Source of the DNA: Brevibacterium permense
GTDB taxonomy: Bacteria > Actinomycetota > Actinomycetes > Actinomycetales > Brevibacteriaceae
Direction of reading: 5' to 3'
Length of the DNA: 64,000 bases
Assembly: GCF_025506275.1 (NCBI RefSeq)
Contig: NZ_QYCP01000085.1
Coordinates: 1 to 64,000 of the forward strand
The position numbers were made by a program, and so were the translations under genes. Below, piece by piece: positions 8,496 to 16,485 of the stretch (within the stretch, counting starts at the first letter, position 1; each line of letters starts with the position of its first letter). A model generated the notes under the pieces. It was not told the DNA's origin. It saw nothing but the letters and a program-made list of their open reading frames with translations, and ran no database searches.

Positions 8496-9314
8496 TCAAC
8501 CGCGGGGCTGGCGCGCCAACTGCCGCGACTGAGCGACGAGGCGACCGGTCGAGTCCCATAGTTCGCAGTCCTCTTCGAACATTCCGCCGGCGATGTTCCG
8601 AGTGGACAGTCGCGCGCTGATCCAGCCGGGGGCGGGCAGGGCGCGGACATGTGCGGTCAGTTCCATCGTCGGCGCCCAGTTGAAGCCACCGAGGTCGAAC
8701 ATCACCGGCGGAAACGAGTCGAGGAAAGTCAGCAATGACAGGGGGTCCGGGTCGGTCCCGTCGATGAACCGAATCCAACCTTGCAGCACTCCGCGACCGC
8801 TGGGTTTGCCGACCGCGAATCCTGCGGTGGCCGGGTCGAGGCGCATATCGAACCGTTCGATGAGCGGCGCCGCCTTCGTGAAGTCCTCGCTGGCTTCGGC
8901 GACACCGACGCACTCTTCCGGAGGGGGCAGCTGGGGCGGCGTGGCTGTCGTGCCGACATCGTCGGGAAGCTCGCCGAGGTTGCCCATAGTGGCCATCGCC
9001 GAGATCGTCGGTGCCCCGTTCTGGGAGAGTTCGATGCCGTAGCTCGCCGTCGATCTACCTTCGCGCAGTGTGCGCGTGGTGATGTCGACCGGACCTTCTC
9101 TGCTCGGTCCGAGATAGAAGGTGGAGATGACGAGGGGGTCCGGGGTGTTCGGGTTGACGGCCCGCAGGGATTGTCCGGCGACTCCGAGGAGGTAACCTCC
9201 GTTGATCGCCCCGGCGACTTTCCAGCCGGCGTCGAGTTCGGCGGTGAAGCTGTGATCGCCTTGACGGGTGACTCCGGTGGCCTGTGAGAACTCACTGACG
9301 GTCGATTGACTCAT
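8496..9314 (-). CDS. Acyl-CoA thioesterase family protein (double hotdog)
   Basis: A 272-residue TesB-like double-hotdog protein. The N-terminal half has the hotdog helix AGAINGGYLLGVAGQSL and the strand pattern TFYLGPSREGPVDI. The C-terminal repeat ends in MFEEDCELWDSTGRLVAQSRQLA, typical of the family. It probably hydrolyses an acyl-CoA; chain length is unknown. TACTGT at 9322-9327 lies 7 nt before the ATG, which points to a leaderless transcript. Confidence 0.85.
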   Translation of the reverse strand: MSQSTVSEFSQATGVTRQGDHSFTAELDAGWKVAGAINGGYLLGVAGQSLRAVNPNTPDPLVISTFYLGPSREGPVDITTRTLREGRSTASYGIELSQNGAPTISAMATMGNLGELPDDVGTTATPPQLPPPEECVGVAEASEDFTKAAPLIERFDMRLDPATAGFAVGKPSGRGVLQGWIRFIDGTDPDPLSLLTFLDSFPPVMFDLGGFNWAPTMELTAHVRALPAPGWISARLSTRNIAGGMFEEDCELWDSTGRLVAQSRQLARQPRG

Positions 9315-9356
9315 ATCACATACAGTACCAACAACTGAACGAACGCCCAGCCAGAT

Positions 9357-9572
9357 TCAATGCCGACCAGACTGTCGTTCGTTGCCGTGGCGATAGTTTC
9401 CAGTCGCCCGTGCCAACAGCTGCTGGTCGGTGTCGTCATCTCGGCCGAGCTTGGGGATGAGCGCGGCAGCCTTCTTTCCGCCGAGTTCCATGACGGTGCG
9501 GCCGCCTCGGCGAATGAGGAGAATGCCGGCTTTGGTGACCTGGTAGTCGAATGGATCGTCTTCAAGGCTCAT
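9357..9572 (-). CDS. Small conserved hypothetical protein
   Basis: A 71-residue protein. The start was chosen at the ATG at 9570-9572 because AAGGAG lies 10 nt upstream; a longer frame runs on to 9920 but crosses the divergent gene and lacks a ribosome binding site. The sequence (VTKAGILLIRRGGRTVMELG and LLARATGNYRHGNER) is compact, with a basic beta-rich N-terminal half and an amphipathic C-terminal helix. I recall similar small proteins of unknown function in Actinobacteria. A 12-bp palindrome at 9629-9640 lies upstream. Confidence 0.75.
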   Translation of the reverse strand: MSLEDDPFDYQVTKAGILLIRRGGRTVMELGGKKAAALIPKLGRDDDTDQQLLARATGNYRHGNERQSGRH

Positions 9573-9628
9573 GCCTAAGCTCCTTTGTCGGTCGCATCTT
9601 GGCGCTTTCATCTCTGCATTGAGTTCCT

Positions 9629-9640
9629 GTGAGCGCTCAC
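9629..9640. promoter_or_regulatory. CG-centred palindrome, LacI-family operator-like
   Basis: The perfect 12-bp palindrome GTGAGCGCTCAC lies between the divergent genes at 9572 and 9657, directly upstream of the TAGCCT element at 9645-9650. Its CG centre is typical of LacI/CcpA-type operators and equals the core of the idealised lac operator. The cognate regulator is not in the window. Confidence 0.5.
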
Positions 9641-9656
9641 CGATTAGCCTAAGCGC

Positions 9657-9875
9657 ATGAGTGTGAAGCTGACCCGGGTCGATCCACATGGCTGCGACGA
9701 TGATCATCTTATTGATTTCTACACCACGGAAGAGTTCCCTTTCCACGCCAGGCGGTCTGGCTGGTCGGAAGAAGAAGTACGCCAACGGATTGCGGACGGC
9801 CATTTCATCAGCGAGGAGACCGGCATGTTCTGGCTCGTCCACAGCGAGCGTGGCCGGATCGATATCGTCCGATGA
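9657..9875 (+). pseudogene. N-terminal remnant of a GNAT acetyltransferase
   Basis: A 72-residue frame that reads like the first third of a GNAT acetyltransferase ([25 protein letters not shown], then [16 protein letters not shown]). It stops where the family continues into the core strands; shifting frame at the stop gives DDM, the start of the expected continuation, and then a terminator hairpin begins at once. The acetyl-CoA-binding motif is absent. The promoter region looks intact: TAGCCT at 9645-9650 lies 6 nt before the ATG. It could also be a genuine small protein. Confidence 0.55.
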
Positions 9876-9879
9876 CATG

Positions 9880-9913
9880 AAAGTGCCCCTGGTCTGATGA
9901 CCAGGGGCACTTT
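9880..9913. terminator. Terminator hairpin
   Basis: A perfect 14-bp inverted repeat (9880-9893 and 9900-9913) with a 6-nt loop and T-rich sequence on the right. It ends the truncated GNAT gene on the + strand and lies downstream of the protease gene on the - strand. Confidence 0.85.
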
Positions 9914-9950
9914 CTCTCACTCGGTCAACGATTGACTGTCAGAGTGTGTT

Positions 9951-12218
9951 TCAGTTGTTCTTCTTGCGACGCATGGTCAGAACAACAGCGGCTCCACCGA
10001 CGAGGAGCAGTCCGGCTCCGGCGGCCAGGCCGGTCAGCTCGGCACCGGTGCGAGGCAGATCAGATCCGCCGCCGTCACCGTTTCCATCATCGTTGCCATT
10101 GTCGTCACCATCGTCGCCGCCGCCGTTCCCGTCTTCGTCGGCAACAACCTGGAAGGAGCCGGTGAGGGCTTCTTCGTCTTCGGTGTCGTTTGCGCCGGTG
10201 ACCTCGAGGTCGTACTTACCGAGGTAAGCCTCGGGGTTCGAGGCGCTGGTGCCGTAGATCGAGAATCCGACGACTCCGTCAGCGTTAGCGGTCTCTTCGA
10301 GGGTGATGCCCTCGACGTTTTCAGGACCAGCAACAACTTCGAGGGTGACGTTCTCGCCCTCTTCGAAGCCTTCAGCGGTGATCTGAACGCCCTTGTCTTC
10401 CTTCACGAAGTCCGAAGCAGCGATCTCCTTCGGTTCGATGGTCAGCTTGCGCTCGGCCTCTGCAGCCTGGACAGTCACCGTGAAGTTAGTGGCTTCCGAG
10501 GTCTGACCGTTAGCTGTGACCGTGGCGGAGTAGGAGTATTCGCCAGCTTCAGCAGGAGCCTCGGTGGAGAAGTTTCCGTCAGCATCGGTCTTGACCGTGA
10601 CGCTGCCCTCAGCCGGTGCGGCCTGAGCCTGAGCGGACCCCGCCTGGGCATCGCCAGCCGGCTTCCAGGTCAGCTTGACGTCAGCGTTCGGAGCAGCCTT
10701 GCCAGTGATCTTTCCGCCTTCAGCGACGGTCTGGTCTCCGACCTTGGGAGCTTCAGGCTTCTCGTCACCGTCAGCGTCGGAATCGGAATCGGCCTTGTCA
10801 TCCTTGCCGTCTGCGGCAGCGGAAGCATCGGCGTTGTCACCATCGGCGGCAGCGGAAGCATCGGCGTTGTCACCATCGGCGGCAGCGGAAGCGTCTGCTT
10901 CCTTGCCGTCTGCATCAGCCGAAGCTTCAGCGTCGTCGCCTTCTGCAGCGGACGAAGCGTCAGCTTCCTTGGCATCTGCATCAGCGCTATCAGAAGCGTT
11001 TGCGTCGTCGCCCTCGGCGGCAGCGGAGGCGTCCGCGTCCTTACCGTCCGCGGCGGCGGATGCATCTGCATCCGTGCCGTCGGCAGCAGCCGAAGCGTCA
11101 GCTTCTGCCTCGTCATCACCCGGAGGCTCTTCGTTAGGATCAGTGAACGAGATCGACTGTCCGGACTTCTCGAGCGAGTAGTCGAGGTCGGCTACCCAGC
11201 TGAAGTCGATCTCCTGACCGTTCTCGTCCTCTGCAGGACCGCCACCGGAGATGACGCCGACTGCAGTGTCTCCCTGGAAGACGCCGCCACCGGAATCGCC
11301 GGGTGCGGAGAACGGCTTACCGGACGGTGCCTTGACACCGAAACCGTGGACGAAGCGTCCGCTGACATTGACGAAGTCGAACTGCTCGTTGTAGGCAGTC
11401 CACGTCTCGTTCTCAGTCAGTCCGGTGGTTCGGCCGGCTTTCTGAACGGTACCTTCGCTGTGAGCGCCGACCTTGGTGATATCGGTAGCGAGCTTCGCAG
11501 CCAGATCGTCGTCGCCGGCGGTCGACCAGTCAGTCACACCTGTCTTGACGTTGTACTTCGAACCATCAACGTTGATGACCGCGAAATCGATATCGTCGTC
11601 CTTGGGCTGAGCGCTTGAGCCCGGAGGAACCAGCTCGCCGCCGAACTTGTGGTAACCCCAGCTGCCGATGACACCGAGTCCGGTCTGCTTGAATCCGTCT
11701 CCACCGACCGCAGGAGCAGTGGAAGGCTGTTCGGTCTCGTCGACCGTCGTGTCGCCTTCGAATTCCCCGCTCTGCTCGTTGATGATCTTCGCGCAGTGAC
11801 CAGCGGTGAGCACGATCGGCTTTCCATCAGCATCCCAACCAGAGAATCCGGTTGAGCAGGCTCCGCCGCTCTCGCCGGCTTTGACGAGATAACCTGCACC
11901 GCCGACCAAGTCGTTGCCGGCATAGGCCTTCAGCTCTTTGACTCCCTCAACGACCTTGACGTTCGAGAAATCCTGCTCAAGCGTCTTGGTTGTCTTGTCG
12001 GCCTTTTCAACACCGATGGTGAGCTTGCCGTTCTTGGCGCCGTATGCATTGACACCGGACGCCTTGTCCAGAGTCTTCTGCACAGCCGCTTCGCTCTGCA
12101 CATTCAGCTTCTGCGGACCGTTGTCAGCGACGGCCGGAGAAGCAGCGAACGCTCCGCCCAGGCCGAGCGCCGTTGCCGCTGTGAGCGCCAGCGAACTCTG
12201 TACGAGTTTCTTCTGCAT
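9951..12218 (-). CDS. LPRTG-anchored streptogrisin-like serine protease with repeat stalk
   Basis: A 755-residue surface protease. A signal peptide ends at AVA (29-31). A short alpha-lytic-type propeptide covers about 32-103; VGGAGY then begins the S1 domain. The catalytic triad is H141 (TAGHC), D211 (DIDFAV) and S309 (PGDSGGG), with C121/C142 as a likely disulfide. Residues about 370-485 are a low-complexity Ala/Asp/Ser stalk with ADASAAADG repeats. Two Ig-like domains follow, then LPRTG (721-725), a membrane helix and a basic tail. It is the larger of two tandem paralogues; the stalk is missing in the neighbour. Confidence 0.93.
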   Translation of the reverse strand: MQKKLVQSSLALTAATALGLGGAFAASPAVADNGPQKLNVQSEAAVQKTLDKASGVNAYGAKNGKLTIGVEKADKTTKTLEQDFSNVKVVEGVKELKAYAGNDLVGGAGYLVKAGESGGACSTGFSGWDADGKPIVLTAGHCAKIINEQSGEFEGDTTVDETEQPSTAPAVGGDGFKQTGLGVIGSWGYHKFGGELVPPGSSAQPKDDDIDFAVINVDGSKYNVKTGVTDWSTAGDDDLAAKLATDITKVGAHSEGTVQKAGRTTGLTENETWTAYNEQFDFVNVSGRFVHGFGVKAPSGKPFSAPGDSGGGVFQGDTAVGVISGGGPAEDENGQEIDFSWVADLDYSLEKSGQSISFTDPNEEPPGDDEAEADASAAADGTDADASAAADGKDADASAAAEGDDANASDSADADAKEADASSAAEGDDAEASADADGKEADASAAADGDNADASAAADGDNADASAAADGKDDKADSDSDADGDEKPEAPKVGDQTVAEGGKITGKAAPNADVKLTWKPAGDAQAGSAQAQAAPAEGSVTVKTDADGNFSTEAPAEAGEYSYSATVTANGQTSEATNFTVTVQAAEAERKLTIEPKEIAASDFVKEDKGVQITAEGFEEGENVTLEVVAGPENVEGITLEETANADGVVGFSIYGTSASNPEAYLGKYDLEVTGANDTEDEEALTGSFQVVADEDGNGGGDDGDDNGNDDGNGDGGGSDLPRTGAELTGLAAGAGLLLVGGAAVVLTMRRKKNN
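10825..10890. repeat. Two perfect 33-bp tandem repeats in the protease stalk
   Basis: Copies at 10825-10857 and 10858-10890 are identical and encode two 11-residue units (ADASAAADGDN). They lie in a broader degenerate array from about 10790 to 11110 and could expand or contract by slippage without breaking the frame. Confidence 0.9.
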
Positions 12219-12317
12219 AAGTTGTTGTCTCTCTGTTCTGAGGGATCAATGTCACAAGTTGATGACCTAAGTCACGATAAGATTACGGGCCGCACTCATG
12301 GACTACCAAAAAAGTAG

Positions 12318-12333
12318 GTTCAAACCTGTGAAC
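12318..12333. promoter_or_regulatory. Possible operator dyad upstream of the protease gene
   Basis: GTTCAAACCTGTGAAC has perfect 5-bp arms (GTTCA/TGAAC) and lies about 100 bp before the start at 12218. The 266-bp gap 12219-12484 otherwise holds this promoter region and the terminator of the upstream paralogue; no gene is visible there. Confidence 0.3.
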
Positions 12334-12408
12334 TTAATGAACGAAACAGCAGGAGACGTACAATGCGCCTTGCGTCCAACCGACAGTGCACGCCGGCCAT
12401 GAATAGAC

Positions 12409-12438
12409 GATGCCCCCGGTCAGAAGACCGAGGGCATC
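12409..12438 (-). terminator. Terminator of the upstream protease gene
   Basis: A 12-bp stem with one mismatch (12409-12420 and 12427-12438) and a 6-nt loop, 47 nt past the stop of the gene at 12485-14383. It should separate the two tandem protease genes into different transcripts. Confidence 0.7.
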
Positions 12439-12484
12439 GTCAATGAGCTTTCAACCGACCGTCAGACGGTCAGTATCACTGCAC

Positions 12485-14383
12485 TCAGTTGTTGTTCTTG
12501 CGACGCATGGTCAGAACAACCGCGGTTCCGCCCACGAGGAGCAGTCCGGCTCCGGCAGCGAGGCCGGTCAGCTCGGCACCGGTGCGAGGCAGATCAGAGC
12601 CTCCGTCACCGTTTCCGTCATCGTCATTTCCGTCGTCATCGCCGCCGGATCCGCCACCGGAGCCGTCTTCGTCAGCGACAACTTCGAACGAACCGGTCAG
12701 TGCCGACTCGTCCTCGGTGTCGTTGGCACCCGTGACCTCGACATCGTACTTGCCGAGGTAGGCCTCGGGATTCTCGGCGCTAGTTCCGTAGATCGAGAAG
12801 GCGGCAGCGCCATTCTCGTTCGCGGTCTCATCCAGCTCGATGCCTTCGACGCCTTCGGGTCCATTGGCAACCTCGAGGGTCACCTTCTCGCCCTCTTCGA
12901 AGCCCTTGACCGTGATCGTCACGCCCTTGTCTTCCTTCACGAAGTCGGACGCGGCGATCTGCTCGGGGTCAACGCTGATCTCACGCTCGACGGGAGCAGG
13001 GGTCTCGGACTCGTCCTTCTCAACGGTCACGTCGAAGTCGGTCGTCTTGGACTTCTGTCCGTCGACGATCGCGGTCGCAGTGTAGTTGTAGTCGCCTTCA
13101 GCCTTGGGACCTTCGACGGAGAAGTTTCCATCTTTGTCGGCCGTAACGGTCTCAGAACCGTTCTCGGCAGCCTGGGCACCTTCAGCGGCTTTCCACTTGA
13201 CCTCGACCTCCGCGCCGGCCTCGGCCTTGCCCTTGACCTTGCCTTCGGGCTCGATGGTCTGATCTTCGGCCTTCGGAGCGGCAGGTGCCTCAGGGGTCTC
13301 CTCGCCCGGCTTCTCGAGGTTGAAGTCAGTGCCGGATTCCTCGAGCGAGTGATCCAGGTCGGCAACCCAGGTGAACGAGGTGTTCGCATCGAGATCGCCG
13401 CCACCGGAGATGACACCGACAGCAGTGCTGCCCTGGTAGACGCCGCCACCGGAGTCGCCCGGCTGCGAGAAGGGCTTGTCGATCGGAGCGGTCACGCCGA
13501 AGCCATGGACCCAACGGCCGCCGACGTTCTGGTAGTCGAAGTCGTACTCCGACCGGGGCAGAACTTCGCCGTCGGTCTTACCGGTGGTACGACCGGACTT
13601 GCTGATCGCGCCGTCCTTGTGCGCACCGACCTCGGTGATCTCGGTGGTCGACTTGGCCAGATCGTCCGAATCGGCGGTGGACCAGTCGGTGATGCCGTTC
13701 TTGACGTTGTACTTCGACTCGTCGACATTGATGACTGCGAAATCGATGTCGGACTCGCTGGGCTCAGGCCACTTGTTCTGGTCGGCGCCTTCGAGGAGGT
13801 CGCCGCCGAAGTTGTGGAAGCCCCACTTGCCGATAACGCCGTTGCCGGAGGCCTGGAAGCCTTCGCCGCCGTTGGCCTCGGAGATCGAGGGCTTCTCGGT
13901 CTGATCGACAGTGGTGTCGCCGTCGAACTCATTGGTCTGCTCGTTGATGATCTTCGAGCAGTGACCGGCGGTCAGGACGACGGGCTTGCCGTCTCCATCC
14001 CAGCCGGAGAAGCCGGTCGAGCAGGCTCCGCCGCTCTCGCCGGCCTTGACCAGGTAGCCGGCACCGCCGACGAGATCATTCTTCGCGTAGGGCTTCAGTT
14101 CCTTGACGCCCTCGGTGACCTTGATGTTCTGGTACTTCTCTTCGAGCTTCTTGATCTCGTCGGTCTTCTTGGCAACGCCGATGCTGAGCTCGCCGCCGTC
14201 TGTGCCGTAGGCGTTGACTCCTTCGATACCGGAAAGTGCCTTCTGGACGTGAGCTTCACTCTGGAGGTCCAGCTTCTGCGGGGCGTTGTCAGCCATCGCC
14301 GGTGAGGCGACGAGCGCGCCGCTCAGGCTCAGCGCCGCAGCGGCGCTGATCGCCAGTGAACTCTGCACGAGTTTCTTCTGCAT
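12485..14383 (-). CDS. LPRTG-anchored streptogrisin-like serine protease, paralogue without repeat stalk
   Basis: A 632-residue paralogue of the gene at 9951-12218, similar from the signal peptide (both begin MQKKLVQSSLA) to the C-terminus. The signal peptide ends at AMA (29-31); a propeptide and S1 domain follow, with H141, D214 and S311 as triad and C121/C142 as a disulfide. Instead of the Ala/Asp/Ser stalk a short Pro/Glu linker joins the Ig-like domains. LPRTG is at 598-602. The pair looks like a tandem duplication. The role is unknown; a surface protease acting on protein nutrients is one option. Confidence 0.93.
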   Translation of the reverse strand: MQKKLVQSSLAISAAAALSLSGALVASPAMADNAPQKLDLQSEAHVQKALSGIEGVNAYGTDGGELSIGVAKKTDEIKKLEEKYQNIKVTEGVKELKPYAKNDLVGGAGYLVKAGESGGACSTGFSGWDGDGKPVVLTAGHCSKIINEQTNEFDGDTTVDQTEKPSISEANGGEGFQASGNGVIGKWGFHNFGGDLLEGADQNKWPEPSESDIDFAVINVDESKYNVKNGITDWSTADSDDLAKSTTEITEVGAHKDGAISKSGRTTGKTDGEVLPRSEYDFDYQNVGGRWVHGFGVTAPIDKPFSQPGDSGGGVYQGSTAVGVISGGGDLDANTSFTWVADLDHSLEESGTDFNLEKPGEETPEAPAAPKAEDQTIEPEGKVKGKAEAGAEVEVKWKAAEGAQAAENGSETVTADKDGNFSVEGPKAEGDYNYTATAIVDGQKSKTTDFDVTVEKDESETPAPVEREISVDPEQIAASDFVKEDKGVTITVKGFEEGEKVTLEVANGPEGVEGIELDETANENGAAAFSIYGTSAENPEAYLGKYDVEVTGANDTEDESALTGSFEVVADEDGSGGGSGGDDDGNDDDGNGDGGSDLPRTGAELTGLAAGAGLLLVGGTAVVLTMRRKNNN

Positions 14384-14629
14384 AAGGTTGATTCCCTTGA
14401 TCGTTGTCGATGCTTCGATTGCCCGACCCCGTCAACAGGCTTCGCCGCGACTCGGCGGTTCATGCTTCCGGTGTCAGATTTCCAACCGTGTGAAAGGTTA
14501 CGGTTTGATCACGACGCAATGCAAGAACCATCAATGTCGCGGGTGAACACAACTTACAGAAGTCGGACTACACAAGCTGTCCTGTGTTCTTCCAGGTCGC
14601 TCGAAAACGGTGCCGTTATGATCAGGGAC

Positions 14630-15109
14630 ATGCCGAACCACACAAAGCTTCGCCCCTCAGCCGCCGTAAGACCCGCCTCGAGGCTCGCGCTCGGACTCGC
14701 GGCCCTTGCTCTCACTCTGCCGCTGGCAGCCTGTGACACCGGCAACGACCCACGAAATCCCAGCTCTCCCTCCCCCACCGAGTCCAGCGAAACCACGTCT
14801 CCCAGCGACGACGCTTCCAAGCTCGATCCCACCGGAAAGTGGACCTCACCGGAGAAGGGCGACCCGTTCCTCGAATTCGCTGACGACGGCTCACTCAAAG
14901 GCTCTGACGGCTGCAACGCGATCGTCACCAGCTGGAAGGTCAAAGGCGACGAGATCGCCATCGACTCATTCATGTCGACCCAGAAGGCATGCGCCGGCGT
15001 CGACACCTGGCTGAGCAAAGCCTCAACGGCGACTATCGAAGGCGATGTCATGAAGGTCAAGGACAGCAACGGGAAAGTCATCGGCGGACTGGAGAAGGAA
15101 GACAAATGA
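14630..15109 (+). CDS. META-domain lipoprotein
   Basis: A lipoprotein of 159 residues from the ATG at 14630 (an alternative ATG is at 14618; the longer frame from 14462 is not supported). The lipobox LAAC places the lipidated cysteine at residue 35. A Ser/Pro/Thr linker is followed by a small HslJ/META-like beta domain (FLEFADDGSLKGSDGCN, then a strand pattern ending GKVIGGL). Cysteines in GSDGCN and KACAG probably pair outside the cell. The stop overlaps the start of the next gene by ATGA, so the two are translationally coupled. Confidence 0.8.
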   Translation: MPNHTKLRPSAAVRPASRLALGLAALALTLPLAACDTGNDPRNPSSPSPTESSETTSPSDDASKLDPTGKWTSPEKGDPFLEFADDGSLKGSDGCNAIVTSWKVKGDEIAIDSFMSTQKACAGVDTWLSKASTATIEGDVMKVKDSNGKVIGGLEKEDK

Positions 15110-15426
15110 CACAGGAACTCATCGGCCGCTGGACGGCCGAGACGAACGAGCGGGCCTTCCTGGAGTTCTCCGAGGACGGCTCACTACGCGGCAGCGACGG
15201 CGCCAACAGCCTTGTGACCTCATGGTCGGCCGAGCCCGAAGGTTTGATGATCAAATCATCGCTCATGACGCTCAAGGCCGCTCCCGGAATGGTCACCTGG
15301 GTTCCTAAAGCCAGGAGGGTCGAACCCGACGGCGACCGACTGCAGCTCTTCGATGCTGCGGACAATCACCTCGGTGATCTTCATCGTCAGCCGCCTGGCC
15401 CCACGCTCAAGCTGGGCAGTCGTTAG
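15106..15426 (+). CDS. Cytoplasmic META-like paralogue of the preceding lipoprotein
   Basis: A 106-residue protein without a signal peptide. It is clearly related to the upstream lipoprotein: FLEFSEDGSLRGSDGAN and LVTSW match FLEFADDGSLKGSDGCN and IVTSW. Both cysteines of the lipoprotein domain are replaced by alanine here, which fits a reducing cytoplasm. The start is the ATG in the 4-nt overlap with the upstream stop, with GGAGAAGGA before it. The next gene begins directly after the stop. Function unknown. Confidence 0.85.
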   Translation: MTQELIGRWTAETNERAFLEFSEDGSLRGSDGANSLVTSWSAEPEGLMIKSSLMTLKAAPGMVTWVPKARRVEPDGDRLQLFDAADNHLGDLHRQPPGPTLKLGSR

Positions 15427-16398
15427 ATGGCCGGGGGTCTGATCGCACTCCTTGACGACGTCGCCGCGCTCGTCAAACTCTCGGCCGCCAGCCTCGACGA
15501 CGTCGCCGCAGGTGCGTCACGTGCCAGTGCCAAAGCCGCGGGCGTCGTCATCGACGATGCCGCGGTGACGCCGAAGTTCGTCGAAGGAGTGGACCCCAAA
15601 CGCGAGCTTCCGATCATCCAGCGCATCGCTTTGGGATCGCTGTTCAACAAGCTCGTCATCATCCTCCCGGTCATTCTGCTGCTCAGCCAGTTTCTGCCTT
15701 GGCTCCTCACCCCACTGCTCATGATCGGCGGCACCTACCTCTGCTATGAGGGTGCCGAGAAGGTCTTCGAGAAGTTCGGGTGGATCGCCCATCACGAGAA
15801 GAAGACCCCGGCCTCAGAGCAGACGACTGATAGCAAGGCGGCAGAGAAGAAAGTCGTGCGATCGGCCATCACCACCGATTTCGTCCTCAGCTGCGAGATC
15901 ATGGTCATCGCCCTCAACGAGGTGGCCGCCGAGTCCCTGACCAGCCGTGCCGTCATCCTCGCCGTCGTCGGCGTCGCGATCACTGTCGGCGTCTACGGTG
16001 TCGTCGCACTCATCGTGAAGATGGATGACATCGGTCTGCACATGGCGAAGAAGGATTCGCCCGGGCAACAGAAGTTCGGACGGTTTCTCGTCGAGGCCAT
16101 GCCGAAGCTGCTCGCACTGCTCTCCGTCGTGGGCACCTTCGCCATGCTGTGGGTCGGAGGCCACATCATCCTCGTCGGCACCGATGAGCTCGGCTTCCAC
16201 GCCCTCTACGGCTTCGTCCACCACCTCGAAGAGCCCGTCGCCGCGATCGCGCTCATCGGCGGCTTCCTAGGATGGCTCGTCAACACCTTCTTCTCCCTCA
16301 TCCTCGGTGCGATCTGGGGAGGCATCGTCGTCGGCGTGATCTTCGGAGTCAAGGCACTCGTGAAGAAGGATGATACAAAGGACACCACTGCCACATAA
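15427..16398 (+). CDS. DUF808 (YedI-like) membrane protein
   Basis: A 323-residue inner-membrane protein. It starts with the DUF808 signature GGLIALLDDVAALVKLSAASLDDVAA and has about six to eight hydrophobic segments. E. coli YedI is the reference member; its function is unknown. The ATG follows the preceding stop codon without a gap, so the gene belongs to the META-pair operon. Only 87 nt separate it from the convergent siderophore ATPase gene. Confidence 0.88.
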   Translation: MAGGLIALLDDVAALVKLSAASLDDVAAGASRASAKAAGVVIDDAAVTPKFVEGVDPKRELPIIQRIALGSLFNKLVIILPVILLLSQFLPWLLTPLLMIGGTYLCYEGAEKVFEKFGWIAHHEKKTPASEQTTDSKAAEKKVVRSAITTDFVLSCEIMVIALNEVAAESLTSRAVILAVVGVAITVGVYGVVALIVKMDDIGLHMAKKDSPGQQKFGRFLVEAMPKLLALLSVVGTFAMLWVGGHIILVGTDELGFHALYGFVHHLEEPVAAIALIGGFLGWLVNTFFSLILGAIWGGIVVGVIFGVKALVKKDDTKDTTAT

Positions 16399-16485
16399 GC
16401 TGAGGCAACGTCCATCATCACCTGCGAACCCTCTCGGCAAGATCGGGCAGCCGTCTGTTCCTTCCCCATCTCCGATGCTCTGGCG

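Noticed and set aside
10790-11110. CRISPR array
   Set aside because: The repeats lie in frame inside a coding sequence, are directly adjacent without spacers and encode ADASAAADG units.
12410-14305. Long + strand open frame of 631 codons opposite the protease gene
   Set aside because: It is the antisense shadow of a clear LPRTG protease with signal peptide and catalytic triad; its own translation has no recognisable domain.
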